Shown here in pieces: positions 27,044-34,775 of a stretch of DNA of 46,754 nt (position 1 is the first letter of the stretch; the number at the start of each line of letters is the position of its first letter). Below the pieces are notes generated by a model. That model was not told where the DNA came from. It saw only the letters and a list, made by a program, of their open reading frames with translations, and made no database searches. The stretch lies in the NCBI GenBank assembly GCA_018712345.1, contig DVHG01000004.1:1-46754 (forward strand). Reading direction: 5' to 3'. Made by a program: the position numbers and the translations under genes. This stretch comes from Candidatus Onthovicinus excrementipullorum (lineage in GTDB: Bacteria > Bacillota > Clostridia > Oscillospirales > Acutalibacteraceae).

Positions 27044-27376
27044 ATGGATCTGGAGTGCTATTTTAAAAAGGGGGAACTGATCCCCGCAATCATCGTGGAG
27101 CACGGCACGGGGGAGGTGCTCATGCTGGCGTATATGAACCGGGAGTCCCTTGCAAAAACGATGCAGACGGGGTATACTTGGTTTTACAGCCGGTCCAGGA
27201 AGAAGCTTTGGAATAAAGGGGAGACCTCCGGCCATACGCAGCGCGTGCTGAAAATTACGGCCGACTGCGATGACGATACGCTTTTAATCGAGGTGGAGCA
27301 GAAGGGGCCTGCCTGCCACACGGGCAGCCACTCCTGTTTTTATAAAGAGATCTGGAGTGAGGAAAACCATGGGTGA
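27044..27376 (+). CDS. hisI: Phosphoribosyl-AMP cyclohydrolase
   Basis: A 110-residue single-domain HisI that opens the adenine ring of phosphoribosyl-AMP. Family motifs: [36 protein letters not shown], the metal-binding [14 protein letters not shown] and [12 protein letters not shown] with the zinc Cys. AAAGGAG precedes the ATG. It overlaps hisE by 8 nt; the two activities are separate proteins here, not the fused HisIE of many bacteria. Confidence 0.96.
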   Translation: MDLECYFKKGELIPAIIVEHGTGEVLMLAYMNRESLAKTMQTGYTWFYSRSRKKLWNKGETSGHTQRVLKITADCDDDTLLIEVEQKGPACHTGSHSCFYKEIWSEENHG

Positions 27377-27695
27377 TATTTTACGGGAACTCTATGACAT
27401 TGCCGTGATGCGCCGCGCGGAGAAGAAGGAGGGGTCCTATACCTGCTACCTCTTTGAGCAGGGGACAGACAAGATCCTGAAAAAGTGCGGCGAGGAGTGC
27501 GCGGAGACGATCATCGCCGTCAAAAACGGCGTTAAGGAGGACACGGTCGGCGAGATTAACGATCTGCTCTATCATTTGGCCGTGCTCATGGCAAACGAGG
27601 GCATCACGATTGACGAGGTCTATCAGGAGCACGCCCGGCGCAATGCAAAGGAGCTCAATCTGAAAAAGTTCCATTCGGTGGATAAAAACAGCTGA
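27369..27695 (+). CDS. hisE: Phosphoribosyl-ATP pyrophosphatase
   Basis: A 108-residue MazG-like HisE removing pyrophosphate from phosphoribosyl-ATP. The helical metal-binding motif is visible in [17 protein letters not shown] and [19 protein letters not shown] (Glu and Asp ligands). I place the start at ATG 27369, overlapping hisI, with GTGAGG just upstream; GTG 27357 would add four residues. It is the last recognisable histidine gene. The next gene starts 21 nt later without a visible terminator, so read-through is possible. Confidence 0.95.
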   Translation: MGDILRELYDIAVMRRAEKKEGSYTCYLFEQGTDKILKKCGEECAETIIAVKNGVKEDTVGEINDLLYHLAVLMANEGITIDEVYQEHARRNAKELNLKKFHSVDKNS

Positions 27696-27716
27696 TTTTT
27701 CAGACAGGTGATCGGG

Positions 27717-29021
27717 TTGAAAAAAATCAAACGCCCTTCCAGTGAAAAAGTCTGGTTTAAGCTGGACAACGCCGGCAAGGTCTTCCCAGGCCAGAGTACG
27801 TCTAAGTGGTCGAATATCTTCCGCATGAGCGTCATTTTGAAAGAGAAGATTGACCCGGAGCTGCTTGCGCGTGCCGTGGAGATGGTCATGCCGCGCTTCC
27901 CCTGCTTTGACGTGCGGCTGCGCAAGGGCATGTTCTGGTATTATTTTGAAAAAAACGACAATCTCCCGCCCGTGCTGCCGGATATCAAAAATCCGTGCCA
28001 GCGCGTCAAGCGCAAGGAAAATAACGGTTTTCTCTTCCGCGTGTACTACTATGAGAAGCGGATCTCCGTGGAGTTTTTCCACGCGCTGACGGATGCCTAT
28101 GGCACGGTCCGTTTTCTGAACACGCTCACGGCGCAGTACCTCCGCCTTCAGGGGCATAAGATCCCGCCGGGGGAGAGCGTGCTCAATATCAATGAGCCGG
28201 CCACGGAGGACGAGCTGAGCGATGCGTTCCCGCGCTTTGCCAGCTCCAAAGGCAAGCTCCGGGGCGCGAACAAGTTTGTCTATCATGTCCGGGGGACAAA
28301 GCTCCCGGCGCATATGTGCACCATCGTCACCGGGACCATGCCGCTTGACAAGGTCAAGGCAAAGGCCAAGGAATACGGCGTGACGATCACGGAACTGATC
28401 TCCGCCGAGCTGCTTTATGTCCACTATCAGATGCAGCAGAAGGATCTCTCCCGCGCCAACCGCAAAAAGGAGATCAGCGTGCAGATCCCGGTCAATCTGC
28501 GCAATTTTTTCCCCACAAAGACGCTGCGCAATTTTTCCCTTGCGTATATTGACCGCATCGATCCGAGCCTGGGCACGTACACCTTTGAGGAGATGCTCAA
28601 GCAGGTGGCGCTCTACCTGCGGTACATTAACAATGAAAAGACGCTCAACGCCATGGTGACCAGCAACCTGAAGCTGGAGGCAAATCCATTCATGCGCGCT
28701 CTGCCGCTTGTCGTCAAGGATGCCGCCATCGGCATCTCCTTCCGCCTGACGGGGGAGAAGTCCACCACCGTGATGTTCTCCAACATTGGGATCGTCAAAA
28801 TTCCGGAGGAGATGCAGCCGTTTGTGGACCGTTACGTCATCATGTCCGGTCCGGGCAAGCTCAACGGCGCGCGCTGTGCCGGTATCACCTATGGCAACAG
28901 CTTCGAGGTCACGATCGTCAGCCTCTATGAGGAGATGGACATCCAGCGGGAATTTTTCCGCAGGATGGTGCGGCTCGGTGTCCCGGTCAAGATTGAGAGC
29001 AATATTCTGTTTGACGAATAG
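27717..29021 (+). CDS. Condensation-domain-like acyltransferase (alcohol acetyltransferase family)
   Basis: A 434-residue protein with the two-lobed CoA-dependent acyltransferase or condensation-domain look. The motif FFHALTDAYG resembles the catalytic HxxxDxxG, with one His rather than the HH of peptide-synthetase condensation domains. ISVQIPVNLRNFFPTKTLRNF and VMFSNIGIVKIPEEM match later family blocks. It has no signal peptide or membrane helix, so it is cytosolic or peripheral. The start is TTG 27717, after AGGTGAT. It is followed 13 nt later by a zinc-ribbon membrane protein, a pairing I recall from other Clostridia. A role in acylating a lipid or alcohol is plausible, but substrate and product are unknown. 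Confidence 0.72.
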   Translation: MKKIKRPSSEKVWFKLDNAGKVFPGQSTSKWSNIFRMSVILKEKIDPELLARAVEMVMPRFPCFDVRLRKGMFWYYFEKNDNLPPVLPDIKNPCQRVKRKENNGFLFRVYYYEKRISVEFFHALTDAYGTVRFLNTLTAQYLRLQGHKIPPGESVLNINEPATEDELSDAFPRFASSKGKLRGANKFVYHVRGTKLPAHMCTIVTGTMPLDKVKAKAKEYGVTITELISAELLYVHYQMQQKDLSRANRKKEISVQIPVNLRNFFPTKTLRNFSLAYIDRIDPSLGTYTFEEMLKQVALYLRYINNEKTLNAMVTSNLKLEANPFMRALPLVVKDAAIGISFRLTGEKSTTVMFSNIGIVKIPEEMQPFVDRYVIMSGPGKLNGARCAGITYGNSFEVTIVSLYEEMDIQREFFRRMVRLGVPVKIESNILFDE

Positions 29022-29034
29022 GGGAGGTGGTCCC

Positions 29035-29730
29035 ATGTCCTACTGTGTAAATTGCGGCGTAGAGCTGGAGAAATCGGCACGCCGCTGCCCGCTGTGCAAT
29101 ACACCGGTCATCAATCCGAACCAGCCGCCCGCCGATGAGCCCCCGGCCTATCCGGAAAATATCTTTATCCCCAAAAAGACCCGCTCCAAATATATGGCGT
29201 TCATGGTGACGATCGTCATGCTGATCCCGAATCTCATCTGCGCCTTTATCAATCTTCTCTATCCCGATACGGGCCATTGGGCGGTGTATGTGGTGTCCTC
29301 CAGCATGCTGCTGTGGATCTTCTGCGTGCTCCCCACGTTTTTAAAGCACAACGCCTATCTTTTCCTCGGGGTGGATACGGCGGCTGCCCTGCTGTTTACC
29401 TTTATCATGTCGGTCTTCCACGGCAGGGACTGGTTTATTAAGATCGCGCTGCCCGCCATATTGGGGCTTGCGGTTATGATCGGGATTATGATATACTGGA
29501 TCAGCAGAAAAAAGCGTGAGTGGCCCTCCATCTGCACCGGCGTGGTCGGAATTATCGGGGTGATGTCCCTGCTGTTTGAATTCCTGATCTCCTGGTATGT
29601 GGTGGGGCGTCCGATCATCCAGTATTCCGTGATTATCGTCGCGTCCTGTGTCGGATTGATCGTCTTTTTTGAATTTGCAGGGCGCAACCGGCGCTTCCGC
29701 GCATGGCTGACAAGGAGGTTCTATGTCTAA
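29035..29730 (+). CDS. Zinc-ribbon membrane protein (DUF6320-like)
   Basis: A 231-residue protein starting with a zinc ribbon, CVNCGVEL...CPLCNTPV (two CX2C pairs within the first 25 residues), then a Pro-rich linker and about six hydrophobic helices from residue 57 to the end. The N-terminal ribbon should face the cytoplasm. The look matches the family annotated DUF6320, usually encoded beside an alcohol-acetyltransferase-like gene, as here. GGGAGGTGG precedes ATG 29035. Its end overlaps the next gene (DUF368) by 8 nt, indicating coupling. The function is unknown; it may be a membrane partner of the acyltransferase. Confidence 0.75.
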   Translation: MSYCVNCGVELEKSARRCPLCNTPVINPNQPPADEPPAYPENIFIPKKTRSKYMAFMVTIVMLIPNLICAFINLLYPDTGHWAVYVVSSSMLLWIFCVLPTFLKHNAYLFLGVDTAAALLFTFIMSVFHGRDWFIKIALPAILGLAVMIGIMIYWISRKKREWPSICTGVVGIIGVMSLLFEFLISWYVVGRPIIQYSVIIVASCVGLIVFFEFAGRNRRFRAWLTRRFYV

Positions 29731-30649
29731 TTCAACGAACAATGAACAGGAGCAGAATGGAAAGCCTGTTTCTGCGGCGGGGCCGGAAGGGACAGGCTAT
29801 GATCCTGAAAAGGAGCTTGAAAAGCACACAGGCGTCAAGATGCGCCTCATCGATGCGGTAAAGGGCTTTATCATCGGCGCCACCATGTCCGTCCCCGGTG
29901 CGAGCGGCGGCACAATGGCGATCCTGCTCGGAATTTACGACGATATCATCGGCGCGGTGAGTGCCCTGCGCCGGAGCTTTAAAAAGAGCTTTTTTTTCCT
30001 GCTGACGCTCTTTATCGGCGGTTTCCTCGGTCTGCTGTGCATCACCAAGCCGATGGAATATCTGCTGGAGCACTTCGAGTATCCCACGCTCTTCTTCTTC
30101 GCGGGCGCCATCCTCGGCGGCGTGCCGCTGCTGTGCCGCCAGTCCCGCGTGAAAAAGTTCACCCCAGGCGTGATCGGCTGGCCGGTCCTCGGTGCGGCGA
30201 TCGTGATTGGGATCTGGGCACTTGAGTTTATCCCCGGTTTTGCCTTTGAATACAATCCGGGCGGCGGCTTGAAGGACTACCTGATCCTCTTTTTGATCGG
30301 GCTGATCTGCTCCGCGGGCTTTGTGCTGCCGGGCATCAGCACGTCCTTTCTCTTCGTCCTCTTTGGTATTTATGAGGAGATGCTTGCCGCTGTCTCCAGC
30401 TTTGATATCAAATTCATCTTTTCCCTTGGGCTTGGCATGCTGATTGGTGCGGTGCTGGTGGCAAAACTGCTCGATAAGCTGATGACCCGGTACACGCAGC
30501 AGTCCTTCCTGACGATGCTCGGCTTCGTTCTCGGGTCACTGGTGGCGGTGATCCCAGGGGTGCCGCAGGGGTGGAACATCCTCTGGTGTGTGCTGACACT
30601 CGTGGCGGGATTCCTGGCGATCTATTTCCCCAGCCGCCATGAAAATTGA
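29723..30649 (+). CDS. DUF368 membrane transporter, PopT-type undecaprenyl-phosphate translocase
   Basis: A 308-residue multi-pass membrane protein of the DUF368 family. The hallmark GATMSVPGASGGTMAILLGIYDD (in parts) near residue 52 is mirrored by SAGFVLPGISTSFLFVLFGIY in the second half, the inverted-repeat signature of the family. About eight hydrophobic segments are present. The first 40 residues form an unusual polar, Asn/Gln/Glu-rich cytoplasmic extension. DUF368 proteins have been described as undecaprenyl-phosphate translocases returning the lipid carrier across the membrane. It overlaps the zinc-ribbon gene by 8 nt, linking it to the acyltransferase unit. Family confidence is high; the exact substrate is from established knowledge, not from this sequence. 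Confidence 0.88.
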   Translation: MSNSTNNEQEQNGKPVSAAGPEGTGYDPEKELEKHTGVKMRLIDAVKGFIIGATMSVPGASGGTMAILLGIYDDIIGAVSALRRSFKKSFFFLLTLFIGGFLGLLCITKPMEYLLEHFEYPTLFFFAGAILGGVPLLCRQSRVKKFTPGVIGWPVLGAAIVIGIWALEFIPGFAFEYNPGGGLKDYLILFLIGLICSAGFVLPGISTSFLFVLFGIYEEMLAAVSSFDIKFIFSLGLGMLIGAVLVAKLLDKLMTRYTQQSFLTMLGFVLGSLVAVIPGVPQGWNILWCVLTLVAGFLAIYFPSRHEN

Positions 30650-30699
30650 CAGTTAGTACGAATTCTTAAAAAATCAAGAACAAAAATTGATGTAGATTG

Positions 30700-30729
30700 T
30701 TGCCCTCCCGGTTGTGTGTATGCTATAAT
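30700..30729 (+). promoter_or_regulatory. Extended -10 promoter for the M28 peptidase gene
   Basis: TTGCCC (30700-30705), an 18-nt spacer, then perfect TATAAT (30724-30729) preceded by TGC, an extended -10. Confidence 0.75.
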
Positions 30730-30769
30730 ATCCCATAGCAGAATGATACATAACCGAGGGGGGTTCTTT

Positions 30770-32038
30770 ATGTCCGTAACACAGGAGTACGCACGGGATA
30801 AGGCTGCCGATACCATGGATCAGGCTCAGAAGGTCTGCTCCAGTATCAAGCGGATCATTGAGACGATCGGGCCGCGTGCGCCCGGCAGTCCGGAGGAGCT
30901 CAAGGCGCAGGAATTCATACAGAAGGAGATCCGGCCGTATTGCTCTTCCACTGAGATTGAGCCGTTCATCGTCCACCGCCAGGCGTTTATGGGATTTATC
31001 CCATTTACGGTCGCCATGGGCGTAATCGCAGTTTTCCTCTATTTCTTCGATTACCAGATCGCCAGCTTTATCCTCTGCATCCTGGGGCTGATCCCGCTTG
31101 TTTTAGAATTTGTCATGTATAAGCAGTTCATTGATCCGCTCTTCCCGGGCCATGAGTCGCACAATCTGATCTGCCGCAAAGCGCCCAAGGGCGAGATCAA
31201 GCGGCGCATCGTCTTTGTCGGCCACGCGGATTCGCAGTATGAGTGGACGCTCAACTACCTGCTCGGCGGCAACGGGATGAAGGCTGTCCTGATCCCCGCG
31301 GTCGTCGGACTGATCGTTCTCACGGTGGCCTCCCTGATCAAGATGATTGTCTTTGATATCGCGGGGGTCGTCTCCCACGGGGCGGATCTGTTCTTTACCA
31401 TTGTTGGGATTATCCTGTTTGCCTTCATTCCGTTCTTCCTGCTCTTCCTGCTGTTCCAGAACCCGTTCAAGAGCGTCCCCGGCGCCAATGATAACCTGAC
31501 CGGCTGCTATGTGGCCACCGGCGTTATTAAGGCGCTGGCCGATGCCGGGATTGAGTTTGAAAATACCGAAGTCGTGGCCATTTGCTCCGGCTCAGAGGAG
31601 GCGGGCTTGCGCGGCGCCAAGGACTACGCCAAAAAGCATAAGCAGGAGATGCTCGATGTGGATACCATTGTGATCGCAGTGGATACTTTCCGTGATCTGA
31701 GCGATCTGGCGATCTATGACCGTGACCTGAGCGGTACGTTGAAGCACGATTCCGAGGTCCGCAAGCTCGTCCGCCGTGCGGGCGAAAACTGTGGGCTGGA
31801 GCTGGAGTATTCCTCCGTGTATATCGGCGCCAGCGATGCAGCGGCCTTCACGCAGGAGGGGATCCGGGCCACCGGATTTGCCGCGATGGATCCAACCCCG
31901 CCGCGCTACTACCACACCCGGCTGGATAACTGGGATAATATGAACCCCGAGGCTATTAAAGTCGGGCTCGATGTCATGGTTGAGACGGCGTGCCTCTTCG
32001 ACCGGGAAGAGGGCGTGCCCAGGAGCAAATCCAAATAG
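30770..32038 (+). CDS. M28 family zinc peptidase with internal membrane segments
   Basis: A 422-residue metallopeptidase of the M28 aminopeptidase type. The two-zinc site can be read: His152 and Asp154 (GHADSQYEW), Asp241 (GANDNLTG), Glu276-Glu277 (SGSEEAGL), Asp305 (AVDTFRD) and His382 (YYHTRLDN). Hydrophobic segments lie inside the catalytic domain: two between about residues 77 and 125, and two more between about 165 and 235. The protein should therefore be a membrane-embedded peptidase, not a soluble one. There is no signal peptide. ATG 30770 follows a GAGGGGGG site. It is a single-gene unit with its own promoter and terminator. Which side of the membrane the active site faces, and the substrate, are not clear. 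Confidence 0.85.
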   Translation: MSVTQEYARDKAADTMDQAQKVCSSIKRIIETIGPRAPGSPEELKAQEFIQKEIRPYCSSTEIEPFIVHRQAFMGFIPFTVAMGVIAVFLYFFDYQIASFILCILGLIPLVLEFVMYKQFIDPLFPGHESHNLICRKAPKGEIKRRIVFVGHADSQYEWTLNYLLGGNGMKAVLIPAVVGLIVLTVASLIKMIVFDIAGVVSHGADLFFTIVGIILFAFIPFFLLFLLFQNPFKSVPGANDNLTGCYVATGVIKALADAGIEFENTEVVAICSGSEEAGLRGAKDYAKKHKQEMLDVDTIVIAVDTFRDLSDLAIYDRDLSGTLKHDSEVRKLVRRAGENCGLELEYSSVYIGASDAAAFTQEGIRATGFAAMDPTPPRYYHTRLDNWDNMNPEAIKVGLDVMVETACLFDREEGVPRSKSK

Positions 32039-32087
32039 TCTTTTGGGCGGCGGGTGTTTTCGGCACCATTCTAAATAAGCAAAATTG

Positions 32088-32119
32088 CAGAGGGCCCGGA
32101 TTCCCGGGCCCTCTGTTTG
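32088..32119 (+). terminator. Strong terminator after the M28 peptidase gene
   Basis: A perfect 12-bp GC-rich stem (32088-32099 with 32104-32115), loop ATTC, then a T-rich run. The remaining gap to 32534 holds a dispersed repeat at 32201 and a terminator at 32480, but no gene I can support. Confidence 0.85.
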
Positions 32120-32200
32120 TTAAAAAAGCGCTTCTGCCTCGATGGGGGCAAAACAGTAAATGATAGAACAGAGAGAAAAGGGGTTCTGTAAAGAGGGGTA

Positions 32201-32255
32201 AGCCTTCCCCTTTGAGGGGAAGGTGGCACGGCGCAAGCCGTGACGGATGAGGTGG
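32201..32255 (+). repeat. Dispersed palindromic element, copy 2
   Basis: CCTTCCCC (32203-32210) with GGGGAAGG (32216-32223), then CACGGC with GCCGTG (32227-32242, loop GCAA), then GGATGAGGTGG (32245-32255). It has the same order and tail as the copy at 9891-9939. The second hairpin differs in sequence but keeps its pairing, which suggests the structure is conserved. Confidence 0.85.
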
Positions 32256-32479
32256 CGCGGGTGTTCTTCGCTGGTCTGGCGCGGAGCATCTCGTCAATCC
32301 CCTGCGTTCAATAGCCCTGCTCCGCAGATCTTTCCCGAACACAAAAATCCCCTTCAATGGGAAACACGAATAAACTTGTGCAGATTTTCAGTCCTTTCCG
32401 CAAAGGAATCGGCGCATAGCGGTCCATTGGCTGCCTAAAGTTCCCGATTCCCGGGCCCTTTTATGATCGGACAGAGCGT

Positions 32480-32512
32480 GAGCCGGTACGGGAATACTCC
32501 CCGCACCGGCTC
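32480..32512. terminator. Hairpin between convergent genes
   Basis: An 8-bp outer stem (32480-32487 with 32505-32512) with a further inner CGGG/CCCG pairing, then TTT on the plus strand. It lies 22 nt beyond the stop of the minus-strand dehydrogenase and could act as its terminator, though the T run is short. Confidence 0.5.
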
Positions 32513-32534
32513 TTTCCCTGTGTATCCGATCGGC

Positions 32535-33497
32535 TTATAATCCATTGACCACATGGATCGGCTTACCGTTAAAGTAGGCCTTAAAGTTTTTCTTACAGAT
32601 TTCCATCAGCCTGCTGCGCGTCTCAAGCCCCGCCCAGGCAATATGCGGGGTGATAATACAGTTTTTAGCGGTCAAAAGCGGATTGTCCGTCCGCGGGGGC
32701 TCCACGGAGAGGACGTCCATCCCCGCCCCGGCTAGCTTTCCGCTGTTCAGCGCATCGGCAACGGCCTGCTCATCGAGTGCTGGCCCGCGGGAAGTGTTGA
32801 TCAGATACGCCCCGTTCTTCATTTTTCCCAGGAAATCGGCATTGACCATCTGCTCCGTCTGCGGTGTCAGCGGGCAGTGGAGGGAGACAACGTCGGATTT
32901 TTCAAGCAGCTCCTCCAGCGGGACAAAGCGTAAGAATTCATTCTCAAACTCTTTTTTGGGGTGCGGCGTGTGGACAAGCACATTCATCCCCATGGCGATC
33001 GCGATCGTTGCTACAGCCTGCCCGATCTTGCCGAACCCGATAATGCCAAAGGTCTTATCCAGCAGCTCGGTCAGCGGCGCTTTCCAGTAACAGAAATCTG
33101 CACACGCGGCCCATTCTCCGCTGTGGACGGATTCGCTGTGCTCACCGGCGCGGTTGCACAGCTCCAGCAGCAGCGCGAAGGTGTGCTGCGCCACCGCCGC
33201 CGTGGAGTAAGCGGGAATGTTGCACACCGGAATCCCGTGCTCCCGCGTATAGTCGCAGTCGATCACATTATAGCCCGTGGAGAGCAGTTCAATGAATTTC
33301 AGATCGGGAAGCTGTTCCAGAATCTCCCGGTCCAGTACGGTCTTGTTTGTCACTACGATTTCCGCCCCCGCACATCGCTCCACAACCTTGTCACGCGGCG
33401 TGCGGTCGTATACCGTATATTCTCCATATTCCCGCAGCCAATCCCAGCTCAGATCACCGGGATTGGTGGTATAGGCATCCAACAGGACGATTTTCAT
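32535..33497 (-). CDS. D-2-hydroxyacid dehydrogenase (glycerate dehydrogenase-like)
   Basis: A 320-residue NAD-dependent D-isomer-specific 2-hydroxyacid dehydrogenase. The nucleotide loop is GIIGFGKIGQAVA; the catalytic triad can be read as Arg in INTSRGPALDE, Glu in DVLSVEPP and His in ITPHIAWAG. ELLSTGYNVIDCDYTREHGI near residue 80 also matches. Overall similarity is to hydroxypyruvate/glycerate dehydrogenases, but substrates vary in this family, so no symbol is given. The start at 33497 has AGGGGG 7 nt upstream; the preceding ATG at 33500 is an alternative. It diverges from the glycerol dehydrogenase gene, so the pair may share control in three-carbon metabolism. Confidence 0.9.
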   Translation of the reverse strand: MKIVLLDAYTTNPGDLSWDWLREYGEYTVYDRTPRDKVVERCAGAEIVVTNKTVLDREILEQLPDLKFIELLSTGYNVIDCDYTREHGIPVCNIPAYSTAAVAQHTFALLLELCNRAGEHSESVHSGEWAACADFCYWKAPLTELLDKTFGIIGFGKIGQAVATIAIAMGMNVLVHTPHPKKEFENEFLRFVPLEELLEKSDVVSLHCPLTPQTEQMVNADFLGKMKNGAYLINTSRGPALDEQAVADALNSGKLAGAGMDVLSVEPPRTDNPLLTAKNCIITPHIAWAGLETRSRLMEICKKNFKAYFNGKPIHVVNGL

Positions 33498-33531
33498 CAT
33501 AAGGCCCCCTTCTGATTTCGCTGTCACAAAA

Positions 33532-33540
33532 AGTATACCA
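33532..33540 (-). promoter_or_regulatory. Extended -10 for the 2-hydroxyacid dehydrogenase
   Basis: On the minus strand TGG followed by TATACT (complement of 33532-33537), 35 nt before the start codon. No good -35 was seen. Confidence 0.45.
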
Positions 33541-33560
33541 CATTTCTATAGACTTTGATA

Positions 33561-33589
33561 TACACAAAATGCCGGACAAATGATAAAAT
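33561..33589 (+). promoter_or_regulatory. Weak candidate promoter for glycerol dehydrogenase
   Basis: TACACA (33561-33566), a 17-nt spacer, then TAAAAT (33584-33589). The -35 is poor, so the assignment is tentative. Confidence 0.35.
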
Positions 33590-33620
33590 AAAGGGGAAAG
33601 ATTCCGGAAAGGAGCGCCCA

Positions 33621-34715
33621 ATGATGGAGAGAATGACAAAAGCGCCGCTCTGCTATGTGCAGGAGGACGGCTGTCTTGGCAAAATCGGATTCTATGCCCG
33701 CACGCTGGGCGAAAGCGGCGTCTATGCGGTGGTGGATCCGTTCATTCTGCAGACGTATGGTGCGGTGCTAAAAGATGCCTTTGTGCGGGAAAATGTCCCA
33801 CTGCGGATGCAGGCTGTAGAGGGCGAGTGCTGCCGGCAGAATATCGACCGCATGATTGCAGAGCTGCGCGCGGCAGGGTGCGATGTCGTCGCCGGCATCG
33901 GCGGAGGGAAGGCGCTCGATCTTGCAAAGGCTGTGGCGCATTTTGCCCGGCTGCCCGTGCTCGTTGTTCCCACCTCTGCGGCCACGGATGCGCCGTGCAG
34001 CGCGATCTCCGTCCTGTACACGGCGGACGGCGTCTTTGACCGTTATCTTGCGCTCCGGCACAGCCCGGATCTGGTGCTGGTGGATACGCGTGTGATCGCC
34101 AATGCACCGGCGCGACTGCTCGCGGCCGGCATGGGGGACGCCATGGCCACCTATTATGAGGCGCTCTCCTGCTACCGCAGCGGCTGGCGCACCAACGCGG
34201 GCGGGCGCTGTTCACTGGCAGCGCTCTCCCTCGCATCCACCTGCCGGGATACGCTCTTTGCAGATGGATATGATGCCTATTGTGCCGTGCAGGAGCATCG
34301 GGTAACGCCGGCGCTGGAAAATGTGGTTGAGGCCAATATCTACCTCAGCGGTATCGGTTTTGAGAGCGGCGGTCTCTCCGTTGCCCATGCAGTGAATAAT
34401 GGCCTGTCCGCGCTGCCGGCGTGCCGAAAGCTGATGCACGGCGAGAAAGTCGCCTTCGGTACGCTCGTCCAGCTCTGCCTGGAGGGGGAGGCAGAGGCGT
34501 TTGAACGCGTCCGGGAATTCCACAGCCGGATCGGTCTTCCCGTGCAGCTTAACCAACTTGGGCTTGATGCGGCGGATGCACAGTCGCTGATGCGCACGGC
34601 CGAACTTGCCTGCGATCGTGGAGACGTCATGGGCAGCATGCCGGCAGAGATTACACCGGAGGAAATCTGCCGGGCCATGGCTGAGGTGGACCGCAGGAGC
34701 AGGGGAACAGAGTGA
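33621..34715 (+). CDS. gldA: Glycerol dehydrogenase
   Basis: A 364-residue iron-type alcohol dehydrogenase family member oxidising glycerol to dihydroxyacetone with NAD. NAD binding is shown by VVAGIGGGKALDLAK and VPTSAATDAPCSAISVLY. The metal ligands are in place: Asp in GMGDAMATYYEA, His in SVAHAVNNGLSALP and His in LMHGEKVAFGTLVQL. The length is typical. ATG 33621 has AAAGGAG 6 nt upstream; ATG 33624 is an equally possible start. It is a single-gene unit ending in a bidirectional terminator. Confidence 0.93.
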   Translation: MMERMTKAPLCYVQEDGCLGKIGFYARTLGESGVYAVVDPFILQTYGAVLKDAFVRENVPLRMQAVEGECCRQNIDRMIAELRAAGCDVVAGIGGGKALDLAKAVAHFARLPVLVVPTSAATDAPCSAISVLYTADGVFDRYLALRHSPDLVLVDTRVIANAPARLLAAGMGDAMATYYEALSCYRSGWRTNAGGRCSLAALSLASTCRDTLFADGYDAYCAVQEHRVTPALENVVEANIYLSGIGFESGGLSVAHAVNNGLSALPACRKLMHGEKVAFGTLVQLCLEGEAEAFERVREFHSRIGLPVQLNQLGLDAADAQSLMRTAELACDRGDVMGSMPAEITPEEICRAMAEVDRRSRGTE

Positions 34716-34723
34716 TATTCAAG

Positions 34724-34771
34724 AAAAAGGAACCGCATGCACGCCCCGGGCTGCACATTCGGTTCCTTTTT
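34724..34771. terminator. Bidirectional terminator between gldA and the ABC permease gene
   Basis: A perfect 12-bp stem (34724-34735 with 34760-34771) with A residues on the left arm and T residues on the right, so it works on both strands. It serves gldA (plus) and the exporter operon (minus), whose last stop is at 34776. Confidence 0.9.
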
Positions 34772-34775
34772 TCTG

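Noticed and set aside
27381-29036. A 551-residue minus-strand open frame over hisE and the acyltransferase
   Set aside because: Antisense shadow; it spans two unrelated plus-strand genes.
32116-32480. Possible small RNA gene in the gap
   Set aside because: Apart from the repeat element and hairpins there is no promoter with a matching terminator and no known RNA fold I can recognise.
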